Both the position numbers and the translations under genes were made by a program. 64,000 nucleotides of DNA from DASUPK01 sp963800285 (GTDB lineage Bacteria > Actinomycetota > Thermoleophilia > Solirubrobacterales > 70-9), in NCBI GenBank assembly GCA_963800285.1, contig CAWDAL010000014.1, positions 372,001-436,000 on the forward strand, in the 5' to 3' direction. How positions within the stretch are numbered: the stretch's first letter is position 1; each line of letters starts with the position of its first letter. The notes below the pieces were generated by a model, which did not search any database, was not told the origin of the DNA, and saw only the letters and a list, made by a program, of their open reading frames with translations. This document shows positions 41,320 through 49,641 of this stretch, piece by piece.

Positions 41320-42732
41320 CTAAGGCTCGAGCAGCGGCGCCAGGCTCAGATCGGGGGCGAGATTGCGCACGCGTGCGTCGACTGCCTCGGAAGAGTCTAT
41401 GGCCTCCAGCAGGGCCTGAGCGTGGGCCGTGGCCCGCGTATACGGATAGTCCCCGGCCTGTCCGCGGTGGTCCATGAAGGCCCAGTCGCTCGATTGGAGG
41501 GCGAGGAGCTCGCGGGCGGCCCGCCGGGCCGCGTCGGCCTCGAGACCGCGCAGGCGGAGGGCCCGAAGGAGGCGGAGCTCGGAGCGCCGCGTGGCCCAGA
41601 CCAGGTCCGAGACCGACGGCGAGTCCCAGGTCTCGAGGCTCTTCCCCTCTCCCCAGCTGCCGACGTGCGCGGGTCGTTCCTCGGCCTCGTGCTCGCGCAG
41701 CGCCTGCGGCAGGGTGAGCAGGCGGACGCCTTCCAGCTCCGCTCCCTTCAGCACCTCGCCCAACCAGATCGGCCCCTCCGCCCACCAGTGGCCGAGCAGC
41801 TCAGTGTCGATCGCGAAGACGCAGAGGCCCCGGCGGCCACGGTCCGCGCGATGGCGCTCCAGGCGGTCGCGCACGGCGGCCAGGAAGGACGCGGCGTGCT
41901 CGGCGGCCCGCTTGGCGGCGGCGGCCGGGTCGTATGGCCCGCCGGAGATCGACCAGAGGCGCATCCCGTTCTGCGAGAGGCGGTGGTACTCGAGGTAGGC
42001 GGGATCGGAGGGATAGCCCCCATCGGACCAGACCAGGCGGACCGTCGGCCAGTCGATGGTGAAGGCGACCGGGCCCCCCGGCAGCCGGATCGGCGCCAGC
42101 GCGGCGGTGCCGCGCTCCATGGCGCTCTGGTCCAGGCAGGTGAACGCGACGCCCCGCTCGGCGAGCGCGTCCTCGATCCCGGGCACGTAGGCGCACTCCG
42201 GCAACCAGAACCCGGTGGACTCGCCGAAACGGCGTTCATGCGAGCGAAGTCCCGCGTCCACCTGCAGGCGTCTTCCGGCCAGCGTGGCGAGCTTGGGCAG
42301 CACCGCATGGGTCGCGGCGGAGGCCATCAGGGCGATCCGGCCACGCTCGTGCGCCGCCTGAAAGGCGCGCAGCGGATCGCCTCCGAGCTTGCTCAGCCGC
42401 TTCATGGCACGCGTGTAGTGGTCGGCCTCCGCCCTTGCCGCCGGCCGCACCGCCGCGCCCGCGTCGGCCACGTCGCGGTCGGCGGCGTCGACCCGGTGGC
42501 GGCGCAGGAAGCGCAGCATTCTCTCCCCCACGCCGTCGGCCTCGAGCTGATCGGCGAGCACCGGGGTGATCGTCATGGTGAGTCGCTCGGCGACGTCGAG
42601 GACCGGCAGGTGGGACCGCGCGAACGCATCGAACAGCCACTCCTCGCCGAAGGGGTAGGTCCCGAAGCCCTCGACGTAGGGCATGTGCGAGTGGAGGACG
42701 ATCGCCAGGTCGCCGGCGCTGCGGTCGGCCAT
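41320..42732 (-). CDS. GH57-family glucan branching enzyme-like protein (DUF1957)
   Basis: 470 residues from ATG 42732. Family motifs in order: AIVLHSHMPYVEGFGTYPFG (HxHxPY), STGFWLPECAYVPGIEDALA (nucleophile Glu in PEC) and LCVFAIDTELLGHWWAEGP (acid Asp in DTE). The C-terminal third (WDSPSVSDLVWATRRSELRL, LQSSDWAFMDHRGQAGDYPY) is the helical DUF1957 region. It probably introduces alpha-1,6 branches into the glucan made by the adjacent GT4, as proposed for Rv3031. Confidence 0.9.
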   Translation of the reverse strand: MADRSAGDLAIVLHSHMPYVEGFGTYPFGEEWLFDAFARSHLPVLDVAERLTMTITPVLADQLEADGVGERMLRFLRRHRVDAADRDVADAGAAVRPAARAEADHYTRAMKRLSKLGGDPLRAFQAAHERGRIALMASAATHAVLPKLATLAGRRLQVDAGLRSHERRFGESTGFWLPECAYVPGIEDALAERGVAFTCLDQSAMERGTAALAPIRLPGGPVAFTIDWPTVRLVWSDGGYPSDPAYLEYHRLSQNGMRLWSISGGPYDPAAAAKRAAEHAASFLAAVRDRLERHRADRGRRGLCVFAIDTELLGHWWAEGPIWLGEVLKGAELEGVRLLTLPQALREHEAEERPAHVGSWGEGKSLETWDSPSVSDLVWATRRSELRLLRALRLRGLEADAARRAARELLALQSSDWAFMDHRGQAGDYPYTRATAHAQALLEAIDSSEAVDARVRNLAPDLSLAPLLEP

Positions 42733-42737
42733 GGAGC

Positions 42738-43499
42738 TCAGGCGCGGCAGACGGCCAGGAAGTCGAGCGCCCTGTCGAGCGGGTCCTGGCGGAGCCGGAA
42801 GTCGCGGGCGCTGATCGCCGGGATGAAGCGGTCGTAGAACGCCTTGGTGATGTGGAGGGCGGGATGGAACCGGTCCCAGCCGGCCCGGATCGCGAGCTCG
42901 TGGGCCCGCAGCTTGCGGGCGTGGAAGAGGCCGAGCAGCTCCACGCTCCCGAAATGCGGCTCGAGGAGCTCGCGGTACTCGCCGGCGTCGTACTCCCGCA
43001 GGTGCCACGGGTTGTCGGACTTCTCGGCGCCGGGCGGAGCGAGGGTGAGGCGGTTGGGGGTCGAGATGTAGGCGACCGGCGCGATGCGGCTGATCGCCTC
43101 GACCAGCCGGTCCGGCTCGTGGATGTGCTCGATCGTCTGCAGGAAGACCACCGCGTCCACCTCCTGATCGAAGTCCTCGACCAGACCGCGCTGGAAGGTC
43201 AGATTCGGGCGCTGGTAGCGGGCGCGTGCGTGCTCGAAGGCCTCCGGATTCGCGTCGACCCCGATCACCTGCGAGGCGCTGCGAGCCAGGATGTCGGAGC
43301 CGTAGCCCTCGCCGAAGGCGAGGTCGACGACGCGCAGGCCGGCGCAGCGCTCCGCGACCCATTCGTAGACCGCGACGTGGCGCCGGTACCAGTAGTTCTC
43401 CTCCGGGACGTCGGGAAGGGTGCGCTCACCGGTCAGCTCGAGGGGCGGGACCCCTTCGGGCTGGTCGGCCTGCAGATAGGTCTGATCGGCTTCTGCCAT
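42738..43499 (-). CDS. SAM-dependent methyltransferase (Rv3030-like)
   Basis: 253 residues. Class I Rossmann motif LRVVDLAFGEGYGSDILARS (the second Gly of the classic GxGxG is replaced by Glu), then VIGVDANPEAFEHARARYQR, and VDAVVFLQTIEHIHEPDRLV. N-terminal PLELTGERTLPDVPEENYWY is typical of the group located with GH57/GT4 glucan genes. In mycobacteria the equivalent gene Rv3030 belongs to the methylglucose lipopolysaccharide locus. It starts the minus-strand trio, with TAACTT 8 nt upstream of its ATG. Confidence 0.88.
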   Translation of the reverse strand: MAEADQTYLQADQPEGVPPLELTGERTLPDVPEENYWYRRHVAVYEWVAERCAGLRVVDLAFGEGYGSDILARSASQVIGVDANPEAFEHARARYQRPNLTFQRGLVEDFDQEVDAVVFLQTIEHIHEPDRLVEAISRIAPVAYISTPNRLTLAPPGAEKSDNPWHLREYDAGEYRELLEPHFGSVELLGLFHARKLRAHELAIRAGWDRFHPALHITKAFYDRFIPAISARDFRLRQDPLDRALDFLAVCRA

Positions 43500-43614
43500 C
43501 GCGAGGGAAGTTAGGGACTAGTCGGTTTTCGTAGAGTGCGGGAACGGCCGCGAGCGATGAGTTTCGGCCGGCGGTCCGGTCATAGACGGGGAATCCCAAG
43601 GACGGAATCGAGAG

Positions 43615-44640
43615 TTGACGGAGACCAACGAAAAAGCCCCTGCCATCGAGGCCCGTGGCCTGACCCGCACCTTCAAGGACGGCATCGAGGCCGTACGAGG
43701 AGTCGACCTGCGGGTGTCCGAGGGAGAGATCTTCGGGTTCCTGGGCCCGAACGGAGCCGGCAAGTCGACCACCGTCCGGATGCTCTGCACCCTCCTGCCC
43801 CCCACGGCGGGCGGCGCCTCGGTCGCCGGGCACGACGTCGTCGGCGATGGCGACGAGGTGCGCCGGAGCATCGGGGTGGCGCTGCAGGAGATCGGGCTGG
43901 ATCCGGTGCAGACGGGGCGGGAGCTGCTGGAGCTCCAGTGCGGCCTTTACGGGATCCATGGCGCCGCGGCACGGGAACGCGCCAACGAGCTGCTCGCGCT
44001 GGTCGGGCTGACGGACGCCGCCGAGCGGCGGACCAAGACCTACTCAGGCGGGATGAAGCGCAGGCTCGACCTGGCCAGCGCGCTCGTGCACCGGCCGAAG
44101 GTTCTCTTCCTGGACGAGCCGACGACCGGGCTCGATCCGGCGTCGCGCCTGACGGTCTGGGATGAGGTCCGCAGCATCAACTTGACCGGCACGACGATCT
44201 TCCTGACGACCCAGTACCTCGAGGAGGCCGACGAGCTCTGCGAGCGGCTGGCGATCATCGACCAGGGCGAGATCGTCGCGGAGGGCACGCCCGAGAAGCT
44301 CAAGGGCGACCTCGGCAACGACGTCGTCACGGTCGACCTCAAGGGCGCCGACCCCGACAAGACCCAGGAGGCGATCGGCGAGCTACCCGGCCTCGAGCGC
44401 GTCGTCCCGGCCGAGGGTGCGCTCGCGCTCTACGTCGAGGACGGTGCCGCCTCGATCGCCGCGATCGTCGGGCGCCTGCACTCGGCGGGAGTCGATGTCG
44501 GCGCGATCGCGGTAGACCAGCCCTCGCTTGACGACGTCTTCCTGGAGGCGACCGGGCGCCGGCTCGAGGGCGCGGGGACCGAGCACGAGGACGTGGCGGC
44601 CGAGGAAGACGACGCCGCGGCGAAGGCGGTGATGTCATGA
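43615..44640 (+). CDS. ABC transporter ATP-binding protein, DrrA-like
   Basis: 341 residues from TTG 43615. Walker A GFLGPNGAGKSTTVRMLCTL, signature KTYSGGMKRRLDLASALVHR, Walker B VLFLDEPTTGLDPASR and H-loop replaced by Gln in FLTTQYLEEADELCER, as in daunorubicin-resistance-type ATPases. The C-terminal regulatory domain ends in an acidic tail (EHEDVAAEEDDAAAKAV). Its stop overlaps the permease start (ATGA). The exporter substrate is unknown. Confidence 0.93.
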   Translation: MTETNEKAPAIEARGLTRTFKDGIEAVRGVDLRVSEGEIFGFLGPNGAGKSTTVRMLCTLLPPTAGGASVAGHDVVGDGDEVRRSIGVALQEIGLDPVQTGRELLELQCGLYGIHGAAARERANELLALVGLTDAAERRTKTYSGGMKRRLDLASALVHRPKVLFLDEPTTGLDPASRLTVWDEVRSINLTGTTIFLTTQYLEEADELCERLAIIDQGEIVAEGTPEKLKGDLGNDVVTVDLKGADPDKTQEAIGELPGLERVVPAEGALALYVEDGAASIAAIVGRLHSAGVDVGAIAVDQPSLDDVFLEATGRRLEGAGTEHEDVAAEEDDAAAKAVMS

Positions 44641-45398
44641 CCGAGGTTCTGCTGCTCGGGCGCCGCGCGGTGCGGGAGGTCGTCCGCTACCCGGAGGCGA
44701 CCATCCCGACCCTGTTCATCCCGCTCTTCTTCCTCGCGGTCAACATCGGCCAGGTTCAGACGACGTTCAACGCGGATACCGCGCCCTGGCTGAACGGCCA
44801 GAGTTACGTCGCCTTCCAGATGCCGGTCTCGCTGATGTTCGCCGTCGCAACCGCCACCACCGGTCTCGCGCTGGTCACCGAGATCGACAGCGGGTACTTC
44901 GACAAGTTGCTGGTCGCGCCGATCCGCCGCACGTCGCTGATCCTTGGCCGCCTCGGTGCCGACCTCGTGCGCGGCGTCGCCGCGTCCACGGTGGTACTGC
45001 TGTTCGGGATCCTCGTGTTCGGGGCCCACGTCGAGTCGGGCGTGCTCGGCGCCATCCTGGCCGTCGTCCTCGCCGCGCTCTTCGGGGTCGCATACGCAGG
45101 CTTCGGGATCCTCGTCGCGCTCAAGACTCGGAACGTCCAGGCGACCAATACGAGCTTCCTGCTCTTCTTCCCGCTCCTCTTCCTGACCCCCAACTTCGTG
45201 CCCTTCGACCGGCTCTCGCCACTGATGGAGACGCTGGCGCGGATCAACCCGGTGAGCTACGTGATCGTCGGCATCCGGTCGCTGATCATCGACGGCTGGG
45301 TGGTGGACAAGATCCTCGTCTGCCTCGGAGTGACCCTGGTGATGGGCGTGGTGCTGATCGGCCTCTCGCTCAGAGCGATCGCGACGTACGACCGCTGA
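44637..45398 (+). CDS. ABC-2 type permease, DrrB-like
   Basis: 253 residues with six membrane segments, including ATIPTLFIPLFFLAVNIGQV, ASTVVLLFGILVFGAHV and TLVMGVVLIGLSLRAIATYD. The region FDRLSPLMETLARINPVSYV and IVGIRSLIIDGW are typical of ABC-2 permeases. It forms the exporter with the preceding ATPase. The downstream methyltransferase has its own -10-like element, so the transporter is probably a two-gene operon. Confidence 0.92.
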   Translation: MTEVLLLGRRAVREVVRYPEATIPTLFIPLFFLAVNIGQVQTTFNADTAPWLNGQSYVAFQMPVSLMFAVATATTGLALVTEIDSGYFDKLLVAPIRRTSLILGRLGADLVRGVAASTVVLLFGILVFGAHVESGVLGAILAVVLAALFGVAYAGFGILVALKTRNVQATNTSFLLFFPLLFLTPNFVPFDRLSPLMETLARINPVSYVIVGIRSLIIDGWVVDKILVCLGVTLVMGVVLIGLSLRAIATYDR

Positions 45399-45419
45399 CC
45401 AGGTCTACGATCCGGCGTC

Positions 45420-46331
45420 ATGCCCGCGTCCTCGAGCCCGGACCGAATCAAGGAGGTCAACGAGCGCTACCACGACGTGGCGGCGGCCTCGTACGACGCC
45501 AAGTGGGGGATCGACTTCGGCGACATCGGCCAGGAGCAGGTGACCGCGAAGCTGCGCAAGGCGCTGGGCCGTTGGCCGCAGGCGCCGTTCGGGGACGCGC
45601 TCGAGATCGGTGCCGGGACCGGCTACTTCTCCCTCAACCTGCTGCAGGCCGGGGCGATCGAGCGGGCCACGGCGACGGACATCTCCCCCGGGATGCTGGC
45701 GACGCTGGATGCGAATGCGGAGCGCCTGGGCCTCCAGGTCAGCACCGCTGCAGCAGAGGCGGAGACCCTTCCATTCGCCGACGAGAGCTTCGACCTCGTC
45801 TTCGGGCATGCGGTGCTCCATCACATCCCGGACCTGCGCCAGGCCTTCTCGGAGTTCGCGCGGGTGCTGCGACCTGGCGGGACGCTGGCGTTCTGCGGCG
45901 AGCCGTCGCGGTACGGGGACTTTCTCGCCGCCATCCCGAAGCGGACGGCGCTGCTCACGGCTCCGCTCTGGCGCCGGCTGGTCGGTGCTTCGGCGCGGGA
46001 CTACGAGGCCGAGGCAGCCGAGCAGAACGGCCACGATCTCGAGCCGGAGGTGGACGTGCACGCCTTCTCGCCCGGCGATCTGCGCCGCTTCTGCGACGAG
46101 GCCGCGCTCGATGACGTCAGGGTGAAGGGCGAGGAGCTGCTGGCGTCGATCCACGGCTGGACCGTGAGGACGCTGGAGGCGAGCGCCGAGCCGGATGAGG
46201 TGCCGTGGGGCTGGCGGCGGTTTGCATTCCGCAGCTACCTCGCGCTGCAGCGGGTGGACAACCAGGTGCTGGAGCCGCGGCTCCCGCCGCAGCTTTTCTA
46301 CAACCTGCTCGTCTCGGCGCGGCGGCCCTAG
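45420..46331 (+). CDS. SAM-dependent methyltransferase (UbiE/Methyltransf_11 type)
   Basis: 303 residues. Motif I is ALEIGAGTGYFSLNLLQAG, motif II ATDISPGMLATLDANA, then FDLVFGHAVLHHIPDLRQAF and LRPGGTLAFCGEPSRYGDF. The C-terminal 120 residues form an extra domain with EVDVHAFSPGDLRRFCDEAA. The start ATG 45420 has TACGAT at 45406-45411, 8 nt upstream. Methyl acceptor unknown; the position after a DrrAB-like exporter might suggest a lipid or small molecule. Confidence 0.9.
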   Translation: MPASSSPDRIKEVNERYHDVAAASYDAKWGIDFGDIGQEQVTAKLRKALGRWPQAPFGDALEIGAGTGYFSLNLLQAGAIERATATDISPGMLATLDANAERLGLQVSTAAAEAETLPFADESFDLVFGHAVLHHIPDLRQAFSEFARVLRPGGTLAFCGEPSRYGDFLAAIPKRTALLTAPLWRRLVGASARDYEAEAAEQNGHDLEPEVDVHAFSPGDLRRFCDEAALDDVRVKGEELLASIHGWTVRTLEASAEPDEVPWGWRRFAFRSYLALQRVDNQVLEPRLPPQLFYNLLVSARRP

Positions 46332-46588
46332 CCGAGCTTGCGAATCACCCGCCACGCCTGGTCCGCGGCGAGCAGGATGAGGATGGCTCCGGCAGCGAGG
46401 GCGAGCGGCGCCCAATTGGTCCCGGGCTGCAGGCCGAGCGTGCCCGCGAGGATCATCGCGGCGCCCCAGACGGTGGCCACGATCGCGGCCAGCAGCCTGC
46501 CCAGCAGGGACATGTAGGTCTCATCGCGCTCGTCGAGGCTGGCCGCGCTGCGGACCATGCCGCCGCGCTGCGGCGCCGGTTTCGCCAT
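46328..46588 (-). CDS. Small two-helix membrane protein
   Basis: 86 residues. Soluble N terminus of about 30 residues, then helices LLAAIVATVWGAAMILAG and WAPLALAAGAILILLAAD, ending in a basic WRVIRKLG. It overlaps the convergent methyltransferase stop by 4 bp. The topology is like small integral proteins of unknown function; nothing identifies a role. Confidence 0.65.
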   Translation of the reverse strand: MAKPAPQRGGMVRSAASLDERDETYMSLLGRLLAAIVATVWGAAMILAGTLGLQPGTNWAPLALAAGAILILLAADQAWRVIRKLG

Positions 46589-46638
46589 GCCCCAAGGATG
46601 GGCGATGGGGCTGTGCGGGCCGCCGGGCTGGCCGAATG

Positions 46639-46965
46639 TCAGCCGCGTCCGCCGGGCTCTTCGCCGACGTTGCGATCGGCCCAGGGGATGGCCTCGAGCC
46701 GCTCGTCGGGGATCGGGTCGCCGCTCACGACCGAGACGCCGTAGGTGCCCTCCTCGAGCCGGGCCTCGGCGCGTTCGATGGCTTCGAGCGTCTGGCGCAG
46801 GTCGGCGCGGAGCGCGTTGTCCGTGTCGGTCTGCTCGAGCTCGTTGGCCTGATCGCCGCTGTCCTTGGGCTCGTCCGAGGCCTCCTCCTGGCCGTGTCCG
46901 GCCAGCTCGCGCTCGATCCGGGCTCTCTCATCGGTGAGTCGCTGGCGTGCTTTCTCTGCGTCCAT
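46639..46965 (-). CDS. DksA/TraR-like protein lacking the zinc cysteines
   Basis: 108 residues. The long helical N-terminal half (RQRLTDERARIERELAG ... QTLEAIERAEARLEEGTYG) and the motif GDPIPDERLEAIPWADRNVG match DksA/TraR proteins such as the Bacillus YteA type (YGxCxxCGxPIPxERLEAxP). Every cysteine of the zinc finger is replaced: CxxC is SVVSG and the C-terminal pair is gone. It probably keeps the coiled-coil fold but not metal binding. Stop-to-start spacing makes it a possible neighbour in transcription of the DUF559 gene. Confidence 0.75.
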   Translation of the reverse strand: MDAEKARQRLTDERARIERELAGHGQEEASDEPKDSGDQANELEQTDTDNALRADLRQTLEAIERAEARLEEGTYGVSVVSGDPIPDERLEAIPWADRNVGEEPGGRG

Positions 46966-46974
46966 GGGGTGATC

Positions 46975-47805
46975 CTATTGACCGAGGAGCTTGCGCACGG
47001 TGCGCGCCACCTGTGCGGGGTGCGTCGTGATCCGCTGCCATGTGAGGCGGACGACCGCGTAGCCCAGCGCCCTGAGCTCCAGGTCGCGGCTTCGGTCGGC
47101 CTCGAAGGCCGTTCGGCCCGCGTGAGCTCGGTAGCCGTCGAGCTCCACGACGAGCTGCTCGGGGCGCCAGAGGAAATCCACCGTGAAGCGGCCGATCGGC
47201 ACGTTCACATCTGGCCGAGGAAGGCGGTGGCGGCGACAGAGGGCGAGGAAGCGCGATTCGAGCTCGCTGCGGGTGCCATCGGGTTCGAGGACGGGATCCA
47301 GCGCCAGGCCGAGGTACTCCGCCTGCCGCAGTGCCGCCTTGAACTGCGCCTCGGGAAGGATGCGGCGGAGGTCCGTGAGCGTTCGGGATGCGGTCGTGAC
47401 CGGGATGCCGGCTCTCCGGGTTACCCCGCTGGAGAGGAGGGTTGCGGATCGATGGACTCTGATGCCGGCGCGGTTTCTTGCGTAGCCCCGGACGGTGACG
47501 TGGACGAAACCCCGCTGGGGAAGGAGCCGCCAGAGCGCCGCGGCGCTGGTGTGGCTGAGCACCGCATCGGGGCCGCAGGCGAGCACCGCCGCCATCCATC
47601 TCCCCTTCTCGCCGAGGCCACGATGCCCGACGGCGTACACCCCGCGATGGATGCGGTGCAGCCGCTGGGTGCCCACCCGGGTCCTCCGGCCCCGCTCACG
47701 GATGCCCGCCCGTTCGAGCTGCCGGAGTGAGACAACGCCGTGCTGGTTGGCCGCAAGTCGGGCAATGAAGGCGTCAGGATCGGCGTTGGCGAGTTTCCGT
47801 CCCAC
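46975..47805 (-). CDS. AbiEi-like winged-helix plus DUF559 (Vsr-like nuclease fold) protein, copy 2
   Basis: 276 residues from GTG 47805. N-terminal ARLAANQHGVVSLRQLERAG and LHRIHRGVYAVGHRGLGEKG are AbiEi-like. The C-terminal SELESRFLALCRRHRLPRPD, FTVDFLWRPEQLVVELDGYR (D, E-x-D) and DLELRALGYAVVRLTWQRI complete a well-preserved DUF559 core. It aligns with the copy at 10258-11145 from the first residues (SHGVV/NQHGVV), which confirms the start. The start codon lies at the centre of a long inverted repeat (47782-47829). Role unknown; nuclease function is inferred from fold. Confidence 0.83.
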   Translation of the reverse strand: MGRKLANADPDAFIARLAANQHGVVSLRQLERAGIRERGRRTRVGTQRLHRIHRGVYAVGHRGLGEKGRWMAAVLACGPDAVLSHTSAAALWRLLPQRGFVHVTVRGYARNRAGIRVHRSATLLSSGVTRRAGIPVTTASRTLTDLRRILPEAQFKAALRQAEYLGLALDPVLEPDGTRSELESRFLALCRRHRLPRPDVNVPIGRFTVDFLWRPEQLVVELDGYRAHAGRTAFEADRSRDLELRALGYAVVRLTWQRITTHPAQVARTVRKLLGQ

Positions 47806-47829
47806 GGGGGACGGTAAGTCGCCAACGCC
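47782..47829 (-). repeat. Long inverted repeat centred on the start codon of DUF559 copy 2
   Basis: Outer arms GGCGTTGGCGA (47782-47792) and TCGCCAACGCC (47819-47829) pair perfectly over 11 bp. Inner arms CCGTCCC (47797-47803) and GGGACGG (47808-47814) pair over 7 bp, with a 4-nt centre. The GTG start (47805-47803) straddles the centre and inner arm. Its sequence is unrelated to the palindrome of copy 1, yet its placement is the same. Confidence 0.88.
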
Positions 47830-47862
47830 ACGAATCTCGCCCCCTCAGGTGTTGGGTTCGCT

Positions 47863-49587
47863 CTACCCGAACGTGAACGCGTAACCGGTAATCCCCGGAT
47901 CGAAGATCAGCGACAAGCGATGCTGCGACACCGCCGGCAGATCAACCAGCCGGTAGAGCCGCTGGGCCTGGATCGACGCCCGTCCGTTCCGCACGTCCGG
48001 CCCGGCGAGCTTCGCCGGGATCGGCTTGCCGTCGAGGAGGACCTGGACGTGGCGGGCTTGGTCCGGCGACCCCAGGACGAGGAAGACGCGGCGGGCGTTG
48101 AACTCCAGGTCGATCTCGGCGCCCCGGCCCGAGGTCGCGTCCTCCTCGCTGATGCCCCAGTTCCCCGCGTAAGCGAACTGGTTGACGGAGAGCGGGCCGG
48201 CGGCCGCGCCGAAGCCCTGGTCCCCCGGATGGACCGGGGTGACCCACCCCATGGCCCGGGCCGCGCCCAGATACGTCTCAGGGGTAGTGGTTCCCGCGGA
48301 GGGCGCCTGCGCCGCGGCCCGGGAGCCCGAGCCGAGGTTGGCGTGACCGGCCTCTCGGAGCAGCGTCCTGATCGCCCGCTCGGTCTCCGCGTAGTCGCCC
48401 TCACCGAAGTGCGCGTCGCGCACGTTGCCCTGGGCGTCCACCAGGTAGTCCGCGGGCCAGTACTGGTTCCCCCAGGCGTCCCAGGTCGCGAGGTCGTTGT
48501 CCTGGACGACCGGATAGGTCAGGTGGTTCTGGTGGATCGCCGCCTGGACGTTGCCGGCGTCCTTCTCGAAGGGGAACTCGGGAGAATGAATCCCAACGAC
48601 GGTGAAGCCCTGCGGTCCGTAGCGCTGCTGCCAGGCCTCCAGGTAGGGCAGCGTCCGGATGCAGTTGATGCAGGTGTAGGTCCAGAAGTCGATCAGGACG
48701 ACCTTGCCCCGCAAATCGCTCAGCGAGAGCGACTCGCCGCCCGGCGTGTTGAACCAGTCCTGGGTCCCCGTGAAGTCGGGCGCCTGCCCGTAGGTCCGCA
48801 GGCTGACCGGCTGATTGAGCTCATCCGCGGGGACGACCGGGGTCCCGTGCTGGCTCACCTTGGCGAGGTCGGTCGAGATCGCGGTGCTCTTCTCGATGCT
48901 CTCCGTGGGATTGACGAGGAACCGAGGCAGCGCGCTGGCGATCTCGGTCTGGAAGCGGACGTCCAGGTTCGCGCTCATCGCGATCGCGACGAGCACCATC
49001 ACCGCGCCCATCGCCATCTGCACGCGCCCCTGTACGGGCTTCAGCCGCTGGGTCAGCCGCCTGCCGCCGAGCAGCAGCAGATAGAGCACGATCGACGAGC
49101 CGATTGCATAGGAGAGCGCGACCGCCAGGCGCCCGGCGGTGAAGTCCTGCGCCGCGGAGACCACGATCACTCCCGCGAGGATCGGACCCGCGCAGGGCGC
49201 GTAGACCAGGCCGAGGCTGGCGCCGACTAGCAGCCCAGAGCCGAACCCATCGCCGCGGAAGCGCGCCGGGCCGGGAGCGAGACGGCTCGCGAAGGCCTCC
49301 ACCCGATCGCCGATCGGCGGAATCAGGAGCGAGATCCCGAACGCGAAGAGGACCACGATCGCGAGGTCGCGGGCGAAGCCGTTCGGCAGCCCGAGAGCGT
49401 TGATCACATAGACGAGCGCGACCGTTGCGAAGGTGAATGAGAGCGCCAGGCCCGTGACCACGCCGAGGGGGCGTCTCCGCCCTCCGGTCACGCCGGCGGA
49501 GAGGATCGCGGGCAGGATCGGCAGCACGCACGGGGACAGGGCCGTGCCCGCCCCGGCGACGAGCGCAAACAGCATCAGCAATGCCAT
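47863..49587 (-). CDS. DipZ-like fusion: CcdA transmembrane thiol transporter, thioredoxin-like and C-terminal domain
   Basis: 574 residues. Residues 1-200 form a CcdA-type domain of six helices, with cysteines in TALSPCVLPILPAI and LVYAPCAGPILAGV. Residues about 265-410 are a TlpA-like thioredoxin domain with VLIDFWTYTCINCIRTLPYL (CxxC). The C-terminal about 140 residues (FAYAGNWGISEEDATSGRGA, VFLVLGSPDQARHVQVLLDG) are the carbohydrate-binding-like module found in mycobacterial DipZ (Rv2874). It carries reducing power across the membrane to extracytoplasmic thiols and possibly cytochrome c maturation. Confidence 0.92.
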   Translation of the reverse strand: MALLMLFALVAGAGTALSPCVLPILPAILSAGVTGGRRRPLGVVTGLALSFTFATVALVYVINALGLPNGFARDLAIVVLFAFGISLLIPPIGDRVEAFASRLAPGPARFRGDGFGSGLLVGASLGLVYAPCAGPILAGVIVVSAAQDFTAGRLAVALSYAIGSSIVLYLLLLGGRRLTQRLKPVQGRVQMAMGAVMVLVAIAMSANLDVRFQTEIASALPRFLVNPTESIEKSTAISTDLAKVSQHGTPVVPADELNQPVSLRTYGQAPDFTGTQDWFNTPGGESLSLSDLRGKVVLIDFWTYTCINCIRTLPYLEAWQQRYGPQGFTVVGIHSPEFPFEKDAGNVQAAIHQNHLTYPVVQDNDLATWDAWGNQYWPADYLVDAQGNVRDAHFGEGDYAETERAIRTLLREAGHANLGSGSRAAAQAPSAGTTTPETYLGAARAMGWVTPVHPGDQGFGAAAGPLSVNQFAYAGNWGISEEDATSGRGAEIDLEFNARRVFLVLGSPDQARHVQVLLDGKPIPAKLAGPDVRNGRASIQAQRLYRLVDLPAVSQHRLSLIFDPGITGYAFTFG

Positions 49588-49641
49588 TGGAGTCCAGACT
49601 CGGAGATCTCGAAAGCGTTACGGCGAGTCGTTACGCGTGGA

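Noticed and set aside
42733..43362. Extension of the GH57 frame into the methyltransferase gene
   Set aside because: Arg/Pro-rich shadow of the methyltransferase; the HxHxPY motif follows ATG 42732.
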